A stretch of 15,374 nucleotides of DNA from Spirogloea muscicola (lineage: Eukaryota; Streptophyta; Zygnematophyceae; Spirogloeales; Spirogloeaceae): NCBI GenBank assembly GCA_009602725.1, contig WELB01000172.1:169511-184884 (forward strand), written 5' to 3'. The notes below the pieces were generated by a model. That model made no database searches. It had not been told where the DNA came from and was given only the letters and a program-made list of their open reading frames with translations. The position numbers were made by a program, and so were the translations under genes. Positions 1 to 9,092 of this stretch are shown here, in pieces; position 1 is the first letter of the stretch, and each line of letters opens with the position of its first letter.

Positions 1-3000
1 CCGCCGGCGGCGCGCGCGGCAAAGCTCTCGCAGGCTCGCCGTCCCGCTCGCGCCGCGGCGCCGCGCGGCTGCCGGAAGCGCCGCCGCGTTTCTCCGGCTC
101 CCCGTCCTGGACCGCTACCTGCTGCAGGAGCTCGTCGCGCCGCTGGCTGGCGGCACCGCTGCCTTCACACTTCTAGGCCTCTCTATTGGTGAGAAGCTCG
201 TTGTATCTCCACTATCTCTAGCTACGTATGGCATGCTGGCGCCAGTATCTTGGTGGCTAGGTCTCCTGCATATTGCCCACAGGAGGAGTTATCTGCATCA
301 CAGCACCTGTGCCACCTGCCGCAGGCACAGCCTTCGAGGTCGCGGCAGCACTGGGGAGCCACGTCTCGGTGGCACAAGCAGCGCGTCTGGCTGCACGAAT
401 TGTTGTCCTCAGGACCCCTGTAAGTCATCCAACAGCTCCTGTTTGTGCGATTCAGCTGGCTGCATTGTCGTAGTCTTTGTTGTGGCAGGCATGGCTATGG
501 CCTGACTGCTATGTGCTCGTGTGCACAGTCGTATCTGGCGATGGCGCTGCCTATGGCATCCTTGTTCTCACCCTTGCTCGGGTTTGCACGCCTGGGATCA
601 GACTCTGAGCTCACAGGTTTGCAATAGCACATGCACAGCAGCAAGCACTTGGCAGGTTCCAAAAGAAGAGCCTTGCAGTTTTGATGGCTCGTTATTGCGA
701 AGCTCTGCCTTATGCAGTATCAAGGGCCGTCTCTCTGGCTTGCATGTGCAGCCCTGCGAGCAGCAGGCATCAGCAGCCACCGTTTGGCCCGTCCAGCGGC
801 TCTTCTGTTTGCTGCTGTGACCCTCCTGCACTATGTACTCGCTGAGGTGGGCTATTTTGCACAAAGCAATGGCTCCTGCAACCAAGTTTAGTGTTTCCCT
901 ACTTCAAAATTTGACTGGTGTGCAAGTCAGACAAAGCTCTCCAAACCATGCACTGCTGTATCTGCTTTTCGTCTATGGACCTTTGGCTCTGCATGCGCTT
1001 CACCTGAAGGCGGCATTTGGATTGTTTTTGGTTATTTTCTGCTCTCCAGGCTGTTGTCCCTTCGGCCAATCGAATTGCTACCGAAACAATGGCATCCGTA
1101 GCCATGGCAGCAAAAACTGGTCAGCTTCGAAGGAGGTGTACATCATGCTGTCTCCCCGGCGCCATTCTTCCAATAGAATATGCCAGTGTTAGATTGCTTG
1201 CTTGGTGCCCTCCAGGTGCCAGTTAAGAGCCACTTCACAATCAGAACGCTGTGTTACATTCATGTAAGGAGAAGTTGACTTGCTGTCAAGCTTGCAGGCT
1301 AGTATTCTCGGGCTTATTCTTTGATTGACGTGCTTGTCTCTTGGGGATGACGAAGGAGGTCAGCTCAGGGCAGCCGATTGTATATCTGGACTTCAGGTGA
1401 AGCCTCAAGCCTCAAGCCTCGAACAATTTCAAGGATGTGCTTGCATGGAGTCAACATTGTGGTCATGAGCACCCAACAAATAGTTCGTGACCCATCTTGC
1501 AGGCTTGCCTAGGTTGACATACATAGGAGGATGCCCTTCTGTTGTGCTGCACTTCTTGCAGACAAGGAACAGAATGCAAAAGCGTTGATAGAATTTTCTT
1601 CGCCAGCATGGTGGGTTTAGGGTTTAAACCCTAAACCCTAAACTACCATGGTGGCCATATGCACAATGTGATCCTTGTAGAGATGGAGGTACTATCCGCT
1701 CTCAATAAGTGTGCTGTCTGGAGATTCTTCTTAGCAAGTACAGTAGACACTCCTTGCTTTTGTATGTCCGTCCTCAGTATGCGCAAGATCACTCAGATTA
1801 GATCTGGTCAATGAAGCTCTGAAACGATCAATGGTGATTTGGACTTTGTGGCAGGCAGAGTGCACAAGTGAAGTTGCTGCTGACAACCTTTTGCCTAGGC
1901 CCACTGAGAAGGAGGTGCGGCAGTCACATGGCAAGCTCCTACCAATCAGCTCGAGTCGTTCTAAGCTCAGCATGTCGAGCTGCTCTAGCAATAGAAGCTC
2001 AGCACATTTTCTTGAGATTGCAAGCTTATAATGAGGAAGGGGACTTCAACCTCTCAAAATCACAGCCACTGATTGGAACAATCAGGCAGAAGGCTGAGGG
2101 TTGCATTTGCATCAACGACAGCAAGATGGGATGCTGAGAAGTCTGCATGGGTGATGGAAAATGGAGCAACATACGTCTTCTCCCGTCGTGCTGAAACATG
2201 GCCAGACACCCACCAAGGTCACTGTCAGGTCCCAAGTTTGTTATATTTGGCTCTCTCTTGTATATGCTCATATCAGAGGACTTCTCAATTGCATAGAGTA
2301 GATGGGCTTGCCTTAAAGTGGACAAGTTTCCTGTGACACCTACATTGCTCAGGCTGGAGCAGCACTCGACCGATGGATGTCAGCTCTCTAGGCAGCTACA
2401 GCCTTGACGTTGTTCAACCATTTCTTGAAAAGGGTACGGTGCTCTTCTTGAATGTAACCGATTTTATGCAGGCAATTGATCCATACCAGCTTCTGTATGT
2501 CATGGCATTATTGAGAGCCTCTCCATTCGCCTGCAGATATTGAGGACCTCAGTGCAGCCCCATTGGATCTGGCTGCTGTACAGGGTGGTCAGAGGCTCGA
2601 AGAGATGACGCTGTCCGAGGTTTGTCTTGCTCATGCTCAGTGCAAGGTTATGTGCTTCTTGCTTACTGTTGAATACCATCATCTCAAGCCTACCACCTAT
2701 CACGCAATGATGTGACGTCTCTTTGTCTCTACTTCAATACCAGGGTTATCGCTTGTTAAAGCTCCATGACGCACTTGGAGACATCAAGGCCAGCCGTAGG
2801 CTTCAGGTATCCAAGTTGTGCCAATTACTGAGTTGGAGGCCATGACAAGACAGACGAGCTGTTGTCTTATGCAATGGAACAGGAGCAAGTCCTGTTGAAA
2901 TTAAGAAAACATTGAGACAGACACCCCTGAATTGGCAGGAGTTATGCTGTGCTTGTGCTCAGCTTTAGACCAAGTTGCAAATAGCAAGTGCTTGCCTGAT

Positions 3001-3558
3001 CCATTCTGTGACCTTACATTGTGACCACATTCCACATCGCACAGGTCAAATTGCATCAGCGCCTGTCGCTGCCATTTGCTTGCGCAATATTTGGCACTCT
3101 CGGTTCTCTCATCAGCCTTCGAATACGGCAAGACCAGAAGAGGGTGCTTACCTTGTCTATCATGTTCTCCAAGATGGCCTCCTTTACCTGATGTCTCCTC
3201 TGGTGAATTGGAGCTTCTATCCAACTAGGTGCCATTTCGTCCTACTGTTTTGCTGATTCGGTACTGCTGTTATGATGCAGGTTGGCTTTGCAATAACGCT
3301 GTTATTGGTCTTTGGATACTACGTTGTCAGCTTGGCGGGTTCCTTAATGTCCCAGGTAATGATTAAGGCGCTCTTGCTGGCAGACTGATAATTGTACCTC
3401 AAGTGCTGTGGCTCAACAGGCTCAATCAACTTTGATGCTGAAACTCTCAAGTTGAGATTGCTGTGCAGCTGGCAAATGTGCAACCGTGGCTTGGGGCTTG
3501 GCTGCCCAATCTCACAGGCGCCCTCCTTGTGCTCGTGCTCATTGTTGAAGCTGCCTGA
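1..3558 (+). CDS. LptF/LptG-like (YjgP/YjgQ family) permease, 5' partial, about 12 exons
   Basis: Membrane permease of the YjgP/YjgQ family. In Gram-negative bacteria LptF and LptG are the membrane half of the lipopolysaccharide export ABC transporter; cyanobacteria also carry a member. Exons I support: <1-188, 325-419, 529-616, 752-846, 1050-about 1119, about 1374-1396, 2090-2217, 2537-2619, 2744-2806, 3045-3143, 3281-3355, 3469-3558 (TGA). Phases agree across every junction except around exon 5. Family landmarks in order: LDRYLLQELVAPL, LAMALPMASLFSPLLGFARL then SDSELT, VVPSANRIAT, YLDF, ARWDAEKSAWVMENGATYVF, APLDLA, LSLPFACAIFGTLGS, FGYYVV, and LGAWLPN before a final hydrophobic helix. The residues before LDRYLL are rich in Arg, Ala and Ser with no Met in view, which suits a plastid transit peptide (inference). 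About 30-50 residues between exon 5 and YLDF are not firmly placed; 1216-1263 (ends before gtaagg, reads TIRTLCYIH) is a candidate exon. Family call is strong; plastid location and cargo are inferred. Confidence 0.85.
1400..1420. repeat. Heptamer tandem repeat (AAGCCTC x3)
   Basis: Three perfect adjacent copies of AAGCCTC. They lie inside the 693-base intron of the permease gene, three bases after its splice donor at 1397. No function is evident. Confidence 0.7.
1604..1654. repeat. Head-to-head telomeric-repeat palindrome
   Basis: The left arm reads CATGGT then GGGTTTAGGGTTT; the right arm reads AAACCCTAAACCCTAAAC then TACCATG. The arms meet at a central GTTTAAAC (1622-1629). The units are plant-type telomere repeats (TTTAGGG) in opposite orientations, enclosed by CATGGT/ACCATG. 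The arms are unequal (about 19 and 25 bases), so a hairpin would carry a small bulge. It lies in the intron between the permease exons ending at 1396 and starting at 2090. It could be a relic of telomeric DNA captured at break repair, or the core of a small palindromic element. Confidence 0.8.
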
Positions 3559-3651
3559 AATGTCAATATAAAAGACTGAAGGATATACAGCAGGCAATTA
3601 CGTGCTTCATAGCACTCATTTCTTCCAGTAGCAATGCACAGGTGCATGTCC

Positions 3652-3656
3652 TGTAA
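3652..3656 (+). terminator. Probable poly(A) signal TGTAA of the permease gene
   Basis: TGTAA is the usual polyadenylation signal in chlorophyte green algae. This copy lies about 94 bases after the permease stop codon, a normal distance. The motif is short, so this is a suggestion only. Confidence 0.4.
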
Positions 3657-3955
3657 GTAGAGATCTGGTGCAGGGCAGCGTTGTATTTTGGAGCAAGCCT
3701 TATGTGAAAAAGGCGCTCAATAACCTCCATTCAGCAAGTGCAAATCAGTAAATAAATCAGGCCCTTCCAGACCTTGTCCATTTCTTGGGCTGGCCTCTCA
3801 CAGCCACTGCTGTCTGTCTGGCTGGAAGCGTTGTTTCCGGGAGATTGCAAGGCGCATCCTGTACAATTGAGCAAGCAACCCGACCGGGAAGCAAATCGAG
3901 GAGGAGGAGGGAGGCACTGCGACGAGAAGGACGGCAGACTCTCCCGGTAGTGGGC

Positions 3956-4072
3956 GCGTGGGCTCAAGTGTATCGTATGAGATTGTCAGTATCCCTTCAG
4001 CGGTTCATGGCCCACGCTCTGCATCTGCGTGCTGGCCGTGCTCTCGCTGCGGCCTCCGGCTTTCGTCAGGGG
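3956..4072 (+). pseudogene. Retroelement reverse-transcriptase C-terminal remnant, copy A
   Basis: The plus frame reads AQVYRMRLSVSLQRF, then HALHLRAGRALAAASG. The same segment, with RMRLAVSLQRS and RALHLRAGRALAAASG, recurs in copy C downstream, and parts recur in copies B and D. This type of segment follows the polymerase domain in algal non-LTR reverse transcriptases; that assignment is from memory of the family and not a search. No catalytic polymerase residues are present and no start or end is intact. The nearest stem-loop copy follows at 4105. Confidence 0.6.
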
Positions 4073-4104
4073 GATAGTTTCCCGGCAGCTAGTCTGCCGG
4101 ATCT

Positions 4105-4121
4105 GGCTGGCTTTGCCAGCC
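4105..4121 (+). repeat. Conserved stem-loop, copy 1
   Basis: A perfect 7-base-pair stem, GGCTGGC with GCCAGCC, around a TTT loop, followed by CTCTTCTC. Two related stem-loops lie at 4854 and 5130. It sits just downstream of copy A of the reverse-transcriptase tail, so it may mark the 3' end of the element. Confidence 0.6.
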
Positions 4122-4224
4122 CTCTTCTCTTGCCATCCCGCCCGGAGGAGGTCCGCGCATCATCGCTGATGTGGTAACTGCCGATTGCGTTGATTCGGCC
4201 AACCCCGCGAGGTCCCCGACGCTC

Positions 4225-4471
4225 GTCGGGCACGCGGTCGCTCTGGCGGCTCGGAGTAAGGAGCGCAAGTACTCTGACCACCCTCCAGGCGATGCCTTCG
4301 CGGCACTGGCCATTGACGTACACGGGGCATTTGGCAGTGGCTGGTTGGATCTCCTCCAGCGGCTTGCCCGGGAGGCCATCGAGCGGCGGCAGGGTTCGCC
4401 AGGCTTCAATGCTGCCGGCTCCCTCTCGCAGGTCTTTCGGATGAGGCTGGCGGTCTCGCTGCAGCGCTCTT
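4225..4471 (+). pseudogene. Retroelement reverse-transcriptase C-terminal remnant, copy B
   Basis: The plus frame reads VGHAVALAARSKERKYSDH, then DAFAALAIDVHGAFG, LLQRLAREAIERR and QVFRMRLAVSLQRS. It matches copy C from the AID-HGA motif onward. Copy B stops right after SLQRS, where copy C begins in another frame with WFFPLAIDTHG. The join at about 4471 is therefore a tandem duplication or a chimeric junction. It carries more of the upstream part than the other copies. The assignment to a non-LTR element is inference; that it is a repeat of copy C is visible directly. Confidence 0.65.
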
Positions 4472-4777
4472 TGGTTCTTCCCGTTGGCCATCGACACACA
4501 TGGGGCGCTGGGCGCTCGGTGGCTCGAGCTGCTCACCCAGCTCGCCCGCCACACCATCGCCCGGCGCTTCCATGGGGAGCCGGTTGACTTCCCTGCAGCC
4601 GGGTCGCTGGCGCAAGTGTATCGAATGCGCCTGGCCGTCTCGCTGCAGAGGTCCATGGCCCGGGCGCTGCACCTTCGTGCCGGCAGAGCCCTCGCTGCTG
4701 CCTCTGGCTCTGGCCAGGGGACCCACTTCCAGGAGCCCAGCATCTCTGATCTGCGGCTGCTTAGCAGGGGTTACTGA
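4472..4777 (+). pseudogene. Retroelement reverse-transcriptase C-terminal remnant, copy C, with natural stop
   Basis: The frame opens with WFFPLAIDTHGALG, continues through LLTQLARHTIARR and YRMRLAVSLQRSMARAL, and ends SISDLRLLSRGY before TGA at 4775-4777. Copy D near 9400 carries LTRGY before TGA in a shifted frame, so this is probably the genuine C terminus of the parent protein. No start codon or polymerase domain is attached. The long minus-strand frames over this block (4066-4743 and 4406-4882) are shadows produced by its high GC. Confidence 0.65.
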
Positions 4778-4853
4778 GTGTCTCGTAGCAGCTTTGTTTC
4801 TGTTACTGAGCGCTTCCCCTGGCCCCCTTCTCGTACTCTGTTCATTCTTTTTC

Positions 4854-4872
4854 GGGCTGGTTGTTCCAGCCC
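4854..4872 (+). repeat. Conserved stem-loop, copy 2
   Basis: GGGCTGG pairs with CCAGCCC around TTGTT, followed by CTATTCTCAATGGG. The flanks match copy 3: both are preceded by CATTCTTTTT and followed by a CT-rich tract and CAATGGG. It lies about 77 bases after the stop codon of copy C. Confidence 0.65.
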
Positions 4873-5101
4873 CTATTCTCAATGGGCGAGCACTTTCTTC
4901 TTTCTTCTTTGGCTCATGCGGTCCACGCGCGGGCTGGCCGTGCTATGGCTGCTGCTTCCTGGTCTCGGCAAAGTGCCGCTTCTCCTGCTCCGAGTTACTA
5001 TGATCTGCTGTTGCTCACACGTGGATACTGAGCAGCCATCTGCATCTCCCTCTGCACCATCTTGCACTTTGTAGTGTAGTCCTTTTTCAGCACCTCTTTC
5101 T

Positions 5102-5650
5102 TTGGCTTTGAACATTGTCCATTCTTTTTGGGTTGGCTTTGCCAGCCCCTCTTCTCAATGGGTGCTCAATGCCACTGCGTCAGGGGCCACCCTGCCCATC
5201 CTCCCAGCGGCCCCTCCAGCTCCTCTCCCTCCCCCTGCTCCAGCGGGTGCGGAGGCCGCCGCGAGCGAGGGTCGCAGCCCTCAGATTGTGCGCACGCCTG
5301 TGGCGACCACGACATCAACGTCGACACCGGAGCCCGAGTTCCTTGGCGTCGGAGTGTCTGCGCCTGTCGAGCAAGCCCAGCTGCTTGCACATCCAAGCTC
5401 GGCCACCTCGGATGCAGACTCCGAAACTCCGAACATGGACCCGCGAGTTGGCATTGTCGTCAGCCCACCACGATCAAGTGATTCCCCCACCTGGCGGCCT
5501 TTGAGTTTGTTGGCTCTGCTCCGTCCCTCTCCCCCCCCAGCTCCACCCTTGCACTCTCCAGTTCATCCCCCAGTGCCCGCTCCGGAGCCGCCACCGTTGC
5601 TCCCTCTACCTCCTCTGTTACCTCTACCTCCGCCGCCGCCTGCGCGGGTT
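5102..5650 (+). other. Proline-rich open frame next to the n base, possible transposon ORF
   Basis: A plus frame opens at 5102 and reads without a stop through the n at 5651 to 5821, though beyond 5769 it overlaps a real exon in another frame. It is dominated by Pro, Ala and Ser (for example PAAPPAPLPPPAPAG, later long PPP runs). I recognise no domain. Its place after the stem-loop and transposon debris suggests a gag-like or linker part of the same element, but simple GC-rich sequence would look similar. Treat it as unconfirmed. Confidence 0.3.
5130..5148 (+). repeat. Conserved stem-loop, copy 3
   Basis: GGGTTGGC pairs with GCCAGCCC around TTT; one pair is G-T, where copy 2 has a Watson-Crick pair, so the stem is kept despite base changes. 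It is followed by CTCTTCTCAATGGG, as in copy 2, 276 bases upstream. Confidence 0.65.
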
Positions 5651-5651
5651 N
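5651..5651. other. Undetermined base (n): possible assembly join
   Basis: The only ambiguous base in the window. It separates transposon debris from the headless carboxylase gene and may mark a collapsed gap. Confidence 0.6.
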
Positions 5652-5769
5652 ACTGGCCTGGATCTCCGCTGAGTCAGACGGCAATAGTAGAGGATCTCAG
5701 GCAGACAAGGTACCAGTCATCTGCACTCCGTCTAAAGCTCACAGATATTTTCTGCAATTTACATTGCAG

Positions 5770-8126
5770 TAAGAGTGGACTCTGGGGTCGAGGAGGGTGG
5801 TCATGTATCTGGAGTCTTTGACCCCATGATTGCAAAGGTTGCTGTTTGGGACGTAGACAGACAAGCTGCCTTGAATAAGCTCCACCGCAGCCTGCAAGAT
5901 TATAAGGTACTGTCAAACAGGTGCTTGTTGACATCATGGGAGCTGAGCAATGTTAATTCCATGATTCGCTTCGTCTTGGTACCAGCTGTAATGCAGGACC
6001 TTGTCCCACTTGCTCTGCTGTCTTGCAGAGCAAGATAGCAGCGGTACATTGAAGTCTGATGAGTCTGACGCGCTAATGATCATGCACCGTGGAGCTTAGA
6101 TTGACTGATTTTTTGTGAAGGGCTTAAGAAGCTGGCCATGTATACATACATTCGACATCCCTTCAAATACCCGTTAGTGTCATGCAGATTGCTGGAGTCT
6201 CAACCAATTTGGCTTTCTTGCAAAGGCTGGCAAAGCACCCAGCGTTTGTTTCTGCAGATGTTGACACGCATTTTCTCCAGCGATATCCTGATGTTCTTCA
6301 AGACACAGGCAATGCACTTGACAAGAGGCTCTCAAGGCTGTTAAGCAGAGGGGAGTCTCCAGGAAGTGGAAAGGACATGCAAGATGCTGCAGTGGAGAGC
6401 CATGACTCATCTGGCGCTTTAGTGGCAGCAGTTACAGCAGCAGCCATGTGCACGATAGACCGACAGAATACAGAACAGCTTTTACACAGTAAGTCTGCTC
6501 CTTGTCTACACCATTACTAGCACAAGATCAACGACTTTGGCTCATGTTGCTCCAATTAGGCTGCTGGTTTCATCACAAAGGCTTGAAGGTGGACAGAGAT
6601 TGCTGCACTTGGGGCACTGTGCCACTTCGCTATGGCCTGCATGATTATCTAGCATGTTGTTGACTCAATTCGTAGGAGTGCACCAAATCTGGAGCAATGG
6701 AATGGGATTCAGGGTAAACCATCCCCATAGCCAGTCAGTGCAACTGAGCAAGCCATCTCCTGATGGAACTCTGCAAGACATCAACGTCCTTGTGACGTAC
6801 TTGAAAGATGGTACCCTGATTGTCAAGGTCAGCACCACTGGTGAAAGATGTCATCTCTTGTCGCCATGACTATCTTGAGAAGCTTGACAGGTCTATCTGC
6901 TGTTGTTGACCATGTCAAGGCAATCAAGCATGGACATCATGCAGCACTTCAAGTAGCCAATGATAGAAGTATGATGATTTAATGACCTCGTTGAAGTAGG
7001 CAATACTGGGCGAAGCAGGTTGACAACGAGCCAGCTGTGCACCTGCAAGCAAGAAGCTTGGATGAGAAGGGCAACTTTCTCATTACAGTGGACGGTTGCT
7101 CTTTCAGAGCCACCTTTGTGCAATACGTCAAGGTCAGACATTTGACACTCCTGCTGAAATATGTCAGTTGTTATTGTACAGCAATTGGATAGTTTCTATG
7201 ACAAATATATGACATTTGGAAGATGTCATGGGTTGCAGATTTTCAAGAGCACTGGTAAGTGGAACTTTTGATTCTCTGGCTACTTAGCAGCTCAGGCAGG
7301 CTGGCATTTGCAATGTCCACAGGGAGGTAATCTGCACCTGGAGATCTTTTCTGGGGGTAGCAGCGCTCACTTCACTGTCCAGGGTCCCAAAGAGTATTTG
7401 GATGCTAACATTTTTCTGGAGAAGCAAGGCGATGGAGGTGGACCCACGCAGTTGCAGGGGAGAGTGTCGTCAGGAAGCAAAGGAGTAGTTGTCAGTCCAA
7501 TGGCCGGCAGGGTTGTGAAAGTGTCAGCCCATTCTGGGCAGACTGTGGAGAAGGGCATGAACGTGATTGTCCTTGAGGCCATGAAGATGGAAGTTAGTAA
7601 TTCAGCTGCCCTCCCAATAATACGTCTTCCCAGCGACATTTGGATGGCTTGTTTTCACTTCCATTACTGCTTCTACTGCTGCTTGCTTCTTCTGATTGTA
7701 GCAGAGCTTGAGCCTGCGACCATGGGTTTTGGCTCCTCGTACTCTTCTGCTGCTTAAGCACTCTATTGATGAGGCATGCCCAATTTCTACTGTGAGCAGC
7801 ACACCGTCAAGGCGCCACTGTCTGGTGTGGTGGATGGCCTGTCTGTCTCCGTTGGCGAGCAAGTGCAGGATGGCACTGTCCTCTTCACAATCAAGGTACT
7901 CATATTTTGCCCTTGGGGGTCATTCTGACCCTCACCTTCCCTACGCTTGGTGGGCATCATGATATGAGCTTCATAATATGTCTAGCACGTGGCAAGAGAC
8001 AGGTACATGTCAAAAAGGTGTGCAATAGGTGCATTGTGAGGCTGCATATGACAATGATATGAGGAGGTTATCTGACTGGAGTATCTGGTTACTTGGATCT
8101 CTTCATACCTGCAGGAGGCATCATGA
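5770..8126 (+). CDS. MCCA: 3-methylcrotonyl-CoA carboxylase alpha (biotin) subunit, C-terminal half
   Basis: Part of the mitochondrial enzyme that carboxylates 3-methylcrotonyl-CoA in leucine breakdown. Exons 5770-5906, 6188-6488, 6676-6827, 7019-7132, 7323-7592, 7800-7895 and 8115-8126 join in phase to 359 residues. The first exons encode the end of the biotin carboxylase domain (VDSGVEEGGHV, FDPMIAKVAVW, DRQAALNKL, IAGVSTNLAFLQRL, VDTHFLQRY). A linker domain follows (WSNGMGFRVNH). The biotinyl carrier domain has VVSPMAGRVVKV and EAMKME, with the biotin-accepting Lys at 7584-7586, then HTVKAPLSGVVDGL. The DRQAAL and VxTNxxFL stretches resemble MCCA more than the propionyl-CoA enzyme. Family members are about 700-740 residues, so the ATP-grasp N-terminal half is absent. 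Exon 5770 starts in phase 1 and needs an upstream exon I cannot find. The last exon is only 12 bases (EAS then TGA) and is less sure; reading through 7896 would instead stop at 7928. Confidence 0.85.
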
Positions 8127-9092
8127 CTTGGACTTTGACGTAGTCTGAAAATCTTGCTCTGACTTGGGCTGAGGCTTATCCGATTGTTTGGCAAGAAGTT
8201 GACGGCGAGTGGCACTCCTCCTGACAAGGGCCGAGATAAGCTAATCTCACAGGCTTGACATCCTTGAACAAGCGCCACTAACGACGTCGAATTGCTCGCC
8301 CGTGGACAATGCTCATGGCTCCCTTAACTTTCTGGTGGATGCGGTGCACACCCAGGTAAGTGGCACAGCAGTTTTGCATTGCAATCAGCGCAGTCAGAGA
8401 TTGTATATATTGTGGATCTGCAGGAAGCACATCCTGCCAGATATAGGCTTGTCTATTACTCGGTTAGGCTGCGATTGCAGCTCCTATGCGGCCCCAGCTC
8501 AAGGACGCAGAAATTCATTTTGTTGACTATACGAGTAATTCCTGACGTCTCCGATTGTCTCACAAGCATAATACATTTGCGGCACTGCATAAGCAGTTTG
8601 CAGGGAGCATTGGCACATGAACAGCCGAGCTTGCGCTATCCTGGTGCATGGTAGTTGAGCGGCCAAACGCAAGTCTCTGACTCGCATAGGGCTCGATTCT
8701 ACTTCTGAGTCGCATTTGACATTCTGGACGAACCATGGACTTAGCGATGGCAAAGGGCTGGACTTTTTGGGCAAGGGGACGACCGCCAAGCTTGGCAGGC
8801 TTGATGGAAGAGGAGATGCAGAGCCAGGGTTCTGCTAAGGCTTTCAATGCTGACTAAGGTTTCTTCCTCCGGATAATGATGTAGAGTGTACTTCGTGCGT
8901 CGAAGGTGATATGAATAGCAATTGCTCTGGCTTTTGAATTTAGAGCCCATGTAATCTCTGCGTACAGCGGCTGTCATGCATTCTGAAGCATCTCAATGGT
9001 TGGACATGCTGCATATCCGATGTTCTCAAGTGACTGCCGAACCCAGATTCTCTGCTCGTCCCACACATATTTCTTAGGAGACCTCCAATTAA
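8127..9092. other. No confident gene; one possible exon
   Basis: Stretch between the carboxylase gene and a reverse-transcriptase relic. The best candidate is 8253-8355 (plus), which follows an acceptor, reads VDNAHGSLNFLVDAVHTQ at its end and meets a strong gtaagt donor; I recognise no family and see no convincing partner exon. At 8650-8860 several frames are open on both strands, none with a motif I know. It may be further transposon debris. Confidence 0.3.

Noticed and set aside
598-1105. Several 60-119 codon frames on both strands across the permease introns
   Set aside because: They cut across exon-intron borders of the permease whose phases and family motifs agree.
4066-4743. 225-codon open frame on the minus strand
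   Set aside because: It lies antisense to the repeated reverse-transcriptase tails, whose plus-strand motifs recur in four copies; the minus frame has no recognisable motif and breaks the repeat structure.
8651-8700. Possible second tRNA-like A box and B box (TAGTTGAGCGG, GGCTCGATTCT)
   Set aside because: No acceptor, anticodon or T stem can be folded around them; the match is limited to two short boxes.
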